A DNA stretch of 64,000 nt, from positions 50,001 to 114,000 of the forward strand of contig JAXCGZ010003842.1 in NCBI GenBank assembly GCA_037179515.1. Reading direction: 5' to 3'. Made by a program: the position numbers and the translations under genes. Each line of letters starts with the position of its first letter. Within the stretch, counting starts at the first letter, position 1. Source of the DNA: Halocaridina rubra (taxonomy: Eukaryota > Arthropoda > Malacostraca > Decapoda > Atyidae). The notes beneath the pieces were generated by a model. That model was given only the letters and a program-made list of their open reading frames with translations, ran no database searches and was not told where the DNA came from. Shown here in pieces: positions 49,386 through 64,000 of the stretch.

Positions 49386-49664
49386 CTTGGTGATATACAC
49401 GATTACTGAGAGGATGCAGAATTTTTGTTCTCTTCATTTTTCATTTTTTCTTTTTTTTCTTTATGATTGTGACACCAGGACAGGCCAAAAAATAATAAAA
49501 TAAAACATCCCTCATTGGGCCTTGGCACGAAGAATACATAAAGAGTATCAGTTTGTTTATATACTTGTATTAGCTGCACACTATGAAGCACATTTATGTA
49601 TATTACCATATACCTTACACATCTGTATCTGTATACATATAGCTTACACATGTCACTGGTCTAT

Positions 49665-49756
49665 TCAGCAAGCCACAGCAGTGCAAGGTGGATAGCTAGG
49701 CTCCCTCCTGTGGGCTGGTCTCTCTTCATAAAAGGAGGTTTCTTGACACCTCTCTC
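49665..49756 (-). CDS. GABBR1: candidate proximal terminal exon of GABBR1
   Basis: On the minus strand a good acceptor (pyrimidine-rich, ending TTTGCAG) opens a 92-base exon that continues in frame from the phase-1 end of the 52952-52811 exon. It adds about 29 residues, beginning GERCQETSFYEERPAHR and ending CTAVAC before a TGA. It is richer in G+C than its surroundings. No domain is recognised. It could also be a chance open stretch, because only the phase and acceptor support it. Confidence 0.35.
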
Positions 49757-49948
49757 CTGCAAAAGAAATATACATACAACTGTAACTAATAGTACAGACA
49801 AGAAATCCAAATACTGTCTCAATCACATTTCTTTAATAATCACTGAGAAGTGATGAATGAATATTAGCGTACATATATGATTGTTTTCTCAATGTCGTTT
49901 CATTGTATGCAGTATCTCTGTGGTTGAGGATTAGTTAAAAGGGATCTT

Positions 49949-50297
49949 GTAAAGATGGATAATCCCCAGAGCTCAGTGTAAAATTAAATGATAAATTTTT
50001 CTGTCATGGAATCCCTTTTCTATTAAGGGGTAGTACATTGCCTTTTTTCAAAGTATTTTGCTCTGACAATGCAACTGTTACCTTGAGTGAATGCCCTTTC
50101 TAACCTGGCCATTGCGGCTACCCATGTAAAGTTAAATAGCCTGTAAATTGTTAATGTAGGTTAGGTTGAGTCGCTGGGTTAGGCCAGTTTGGATTTGATT
50201 AAGTTGGGTTTGGGTAGGTTGTAAGGTTAGGTGACATACCTTCTGAATATATATAACCCTAGAGCACCTTGAGATCACTCTTCTTTACAAGATCCAG
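49949..50297. mobile_element. element G interrupted by a SINE-B
   Basis: Outer ends gatcttgtaaagatgg and cttctttacaagatcc are inverted. A minus-strand SINE-B fragment (49998-50120) is nested inside. The inner right half holds gtaggttaggttgagtc, a TTAGG-like run. Confidence 0.7.
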
Positions 50298-50336
50298 ACG
50301 TATAAGAAAGACATGCTTACCTTATCTAAAGGTCGA

Positions 50337-50457
50337 ACGAAAATGCATTTCATCTACAGAGACAGCCAATCCTCTGAACTCTCACAGGGAATGACTGTTC
50401 AGAATGCATTTTGTCTACAAAGACAGGCAATCCTCTGAACTGTCACAGGGAATTGAG
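50337..50457. repeat. two-copy tandem duplication (about 60 bp)
   Basis: gacagccaatcctctgaact / gacaggcaatcctctgaact, each followed by tcacaggga. Confidence 0.8.
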
Positions 50458-51290
50458 ATGCAGCAACTTGCACAGCATTAAGTTGCACGGCAGAAACATG
50501 CAGCCAGGTATTTCACCATATGATATCCAAAAACATTCAAATAATCATTGCTAATGAGTTGGCATTTTTTCACAATGTCTTTGCCCATTATATCTTTAAG
50601 GCACACAACAGTAAAACCCAAATTGCTTAACAAGCTCACAAAATTAAAATTACACAATTTTTTTTTAAATTAGAGGAATTAACACGAAACTATCTCTTAA
50701 TGAAAAGTTAGAAGTAGGAGAGGCATGTCCCAGAACGGGGCTCTAAATTCATTTCATTTATTATATTTTCCGTCTTCCTAGCATCTGTTAGGAGCGTAAG
50801 GATGGAAGGGAAGCAGAGGTGTCCACCTTCACTTTATTTCTCTGAAGTAAAGAAGTGGTGTTCTGGCGCCCATTTTTTACGTCTCATCGACTTACATCAG
50901 TCTTGACATTATGTTGGTTTTAATCAATAATAAAAAGAAAAACAATATTCAAATAATATCTGTTTTCGCAACTTTACGTTACTCGTCAACGAAATATTAT
51001 AAACTTCACAATTTTAAAATATCACCTGAATACAATACTAAACAGTATTAAAAGTAATAAAATTACATAATACATTGTATTACATTAATATATTTATATT
51101 TCATATAAGGCTTCTGTTTGAAGCCCATAGAAGTCCCCACCTGATTGCTCTCATAAGATAGAGCTGAGGTGTTTTATTGATAACATAACATTATCTGATA
51201 CAACTCCTGCAAGTCTTAATCAGATATCTTATTCTTTGAAGAGGTCTTCTTGAGGTAAAAAAAGGAATACCATTTTAATTATCAACGAAA
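50458..51290. other. no gene recognised
   Basis: Contains ggtgttctggcgcccatttt (50855), shared with 54815 in the TTAA-type MITE. Otherwise AT-rich and unannotated. Probably GABBR1 intron or downstream DNA. Confidence 0.4.
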
Positions 51291-51294
51291 TGTG

Positions 51295-51955
51295 CAAAAT
51301 AAAGTCTGCTTGGAATTTAGGAGGTGATTGACCCGCGATCGAGCCCACTGCAGAGTGCTGAGAGAGGTATTAAGCCTATATACCAGCTCCAATATGTCTG
51401 TGTCGACCCTCATAATGGGGACTAATACTGACACATGAAATGGCAAACAAACAAGCGTACAACATATTGGTGATTATTTTATCAAAGACTTGAAAAAGTG
51501 TGGGAAATTATCAAAACACACACTCAACTGGGAGCCCACGGGTGTCTGAAACCCTTTAAGAATACACAGGCACAATACTATGAAGGTATAGCTCGGTCAT
51601 TGTAATTCTGTCTCAGATGTATTGAAGATTCTCGTGAGACTCAGAAGCAGGGTGTTAAGGGAATACTTTAAGTCAATGAAGGAAATCATCAATAACCAGT
51701 GAGTGTAGTAAAAGCTGCATCACATCTCTAAGATTTTAACACTGTAGTCAACAACAGTGCATCTGTATTTAATATTTAAGTACAGCAGCTAATGCTGGAT
51801 GTCCTTCCTAAAGCTCCACAGCTCAAACCCGCAATCGAGCCACTCGTGGGGCGTAAGGACAGGTACACAGCCTTAATTCCTCAGCTCCTATCTGTCTGTG
51901 TCCACCCCCAAAATGGGGATTAATAGTAACTTAAACGGCAAGCAACTACTGAAGT
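51295..51955 (+). mobile_element. two SINE-A copies and intervening DNA
   Basis: Copies at about 51295-51455 and 51795-51955. 51460-51790 has nothing recognised. Confidence 0.55.
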
Positions 51956-52394
51956 ATTCACATAAAATTCAATTTATCGTGTCAGATAAGAAACACTTGA
52001 ATACTTCTTCACACTAAAAATCATTCATCACACTTAGTATAGTACATATCCATGTGGCTTATGCATTAGCTAGCAAGGTAAGGCCGTAAGACATCACAAA
52101 AAACATCACACATCAACACGAAATATATGGCTGGTTATGCACATGCTGCTGTCTATTGCTGATATGAGTAAATTTCATGAATGACAAATAAATATATGCC
52201 GAGCAAGGCTTTCAAGCATTGCAGTATGTGTTCATGCACGACACATGCCACTGACAAAGAGCCAGCACTTCGGCCATTGAAACATTAACCTTAATACTAA
52301 CACTGGGTATGCATCAGAATGAATACATAAAATCGGAAGCAATACATAATGACCAACTAACCTGTTTCTTAACATCACTTTGTGATAAACATGA

Positions 52395-52755
52395 TCTAGA
52401 CTAGCTCAGAAATGGTCAAGTGTAGGCTGGGACCATCATTGGTCTAAATTTACTAGCAATACCTGGCATCTAGATACCTGTAACTGGGCACTCCAAATAT
52501 GCAAATATCCTCCTGGGCATTCTAGACTAGCTCAGAAATGGTTAAGTGTAGCCTGGACCATCATTGGTGTGAAGTTACTATCAACACCTGGCATCTAGAT
52601 ACCTGTAACTGGGTGCTTCAAAAATTCTTCTAGGCATTCAAGACCAGCTCAGAAATGGTTTAGTGTACTCTGGTACCATCTTTGATTGGAATTTGCTATC
52701 AATACCTGGCATCGTGACTGGGCACTTCAAAAATTCTTCTAGGTGTTAATCAACA
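52395..52755. repeat. three-copy tandem repeat of about 115-130 bp
   Basis: Each unit has agctcagaaatggt(c/t)aagtgt, atacctggcatc and ctgggc(a/g)cttcaaaaat. Lies just downstream of the last conserved GABBR1 exon. Confidence 0.85.
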
Positions 52756-52810
52756 AAGGTTAACGAAGGTTAACTTCTTGTTAGGAATCTGGTTAGTGCA
52801 TAAAACTCAC

Positions 52811-62742
<9,932 letters not shown>

Positions 62743-62783
62743 CTAAAAGACAAAAGGTAGGTAAATCTAATTGCCATATCCTC

Positions 62784-63429
62784 ACGTTTGCTCCAATATA
62801 CTCATTATCCTTATAATTTTTTTTTCTTTCCCTCAGAGAGGTGCAAGAATATTTCCTCTGTTTTTCTCTCGTGTTGTAAAAGTCGACTAAATGGGGCAGA
62901 GCAAGGGGACTAGAAATCCCATCTTTTGTATTTTCTTCCCATGGAGTAAAGTTTCTTGCTTTCATTCAGTCTCCTCCCTTAAAAGGGGAATTATGGCTCA
63001 TATTTACAGACACTCCCCAATATACGAGTGAGTTTGGTTCCAGAAGTCTTTTCGTAAGTTGTATTTAGGTAAAAAATGTACTCTACAGTTCATATATATA
63101 CAGATTTACGTTTGCTCCAATATACTCATTATCCTTATAATTTTTTTTTTCTTTCCCTCAGAGAGGTGCAAGAATATTTCCTCTGTTTTTCTCTCGTGTT
63201 GTAAAAGTCGACTAAATGGGGCAGAGCAAGGGGACTAGAAATCCCATCTTTTGTATTTTCTTCCCATGGAGTAAAGTTTCTTGCTTTCATTCAGTCTCCT
63301 CCCTTAAAAGGGGAATTATGGCTCATATTTACAGACACTCCCCAATATACGAGTGAGTTTGGTTCCAGAAGTCTTTTCGTAAGTTGTATTTAGGTAAAAA
63401 ATGTACTCTACAGTTCATACATATACAGA

Positions 63430-63431
<2 letters not shown>
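62784..63431. repeat. near-identical 324-bp tandem duplication
   Basis: acgtttgctccaatatactc starts at 62784 and again at 63108. The two units differ only in a T-run length and about one base. Each contains family D and a fragment of the 20.45 kb Tigger-like end. Confidence 0.92.
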
Positions 63432-63993
<562 letters not shown>

Positions 63994-64000
63994 CACATTA

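Overview
The window looks like AT-rich nuclear DNA of an arthropod, most likely a decapod crustacean. Supporting points are a CLIP-domain serine protease (a family known from arthropods), GT-AG introns in every gene, very long (TA)n tracts, dense tRNA-derived SINEs, and repeated TTAGG/CCTAA-like islands matching the arthropod telomere word. The decapod placement is inference.

Three protein genes can be assembled exon by exon, and almost all the rest is repeats. (1) 7.5-17.5 kb, plus strand: a complete 10-exon Rabenosyn-5 gene (549 codons; C2H2 finger, FYVE finger, coiled coil, one C-terminal Rab-binding hairpin), an early-endosome Rab5 effector. (2) 32.1-40.5 kb, plus strand: a complete 8-exon CLIP-domain trypsin-like protease (506 codons) with the Leu-type activation site of the Snake/CLIPC class and an unusual tail of about 105 residues. 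(3) 52.8-62.7 kb, minus strand: 14 exons of the metabotropic GABA-B receptor subunit 1, from the middle of the ligand-binding lobe through seven membrane helices to the cytoplasmic coiled coil. Its 5' end lies beyond the right edge of the window.

Downstream of the last conserved GABA-B exon there are three separate minus-strand terminal-exon candidates (49.7, 43.7 and 25.05-25.17 kb). Each begins in the phase needed to join that exon and each ends in a stop. If they are real, the receptor has alternative C-termini, and the 25 kb exon would place the whole protease gene inside a receptor intron on the opposite strand.

Intergenic and intronic DNA holds at least three SINE-like families with Pol III boxes, Tigger/pogo-like and other inverted-repeat elements (including a 1.04 kb foldback element with complete ends), remnants of non-LTR reverse transcriptase, minisatellites, and (TA)n, (GAA)n and (ATT)n arrays. 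A distinctive group of hairpin elements has arms built of short degenerate repeated phrases around a CCTAA-like centre. The three genes show no functional relationship to each other. No tRNA or rRNA gene, CRISPR array or viral gene was recognised.
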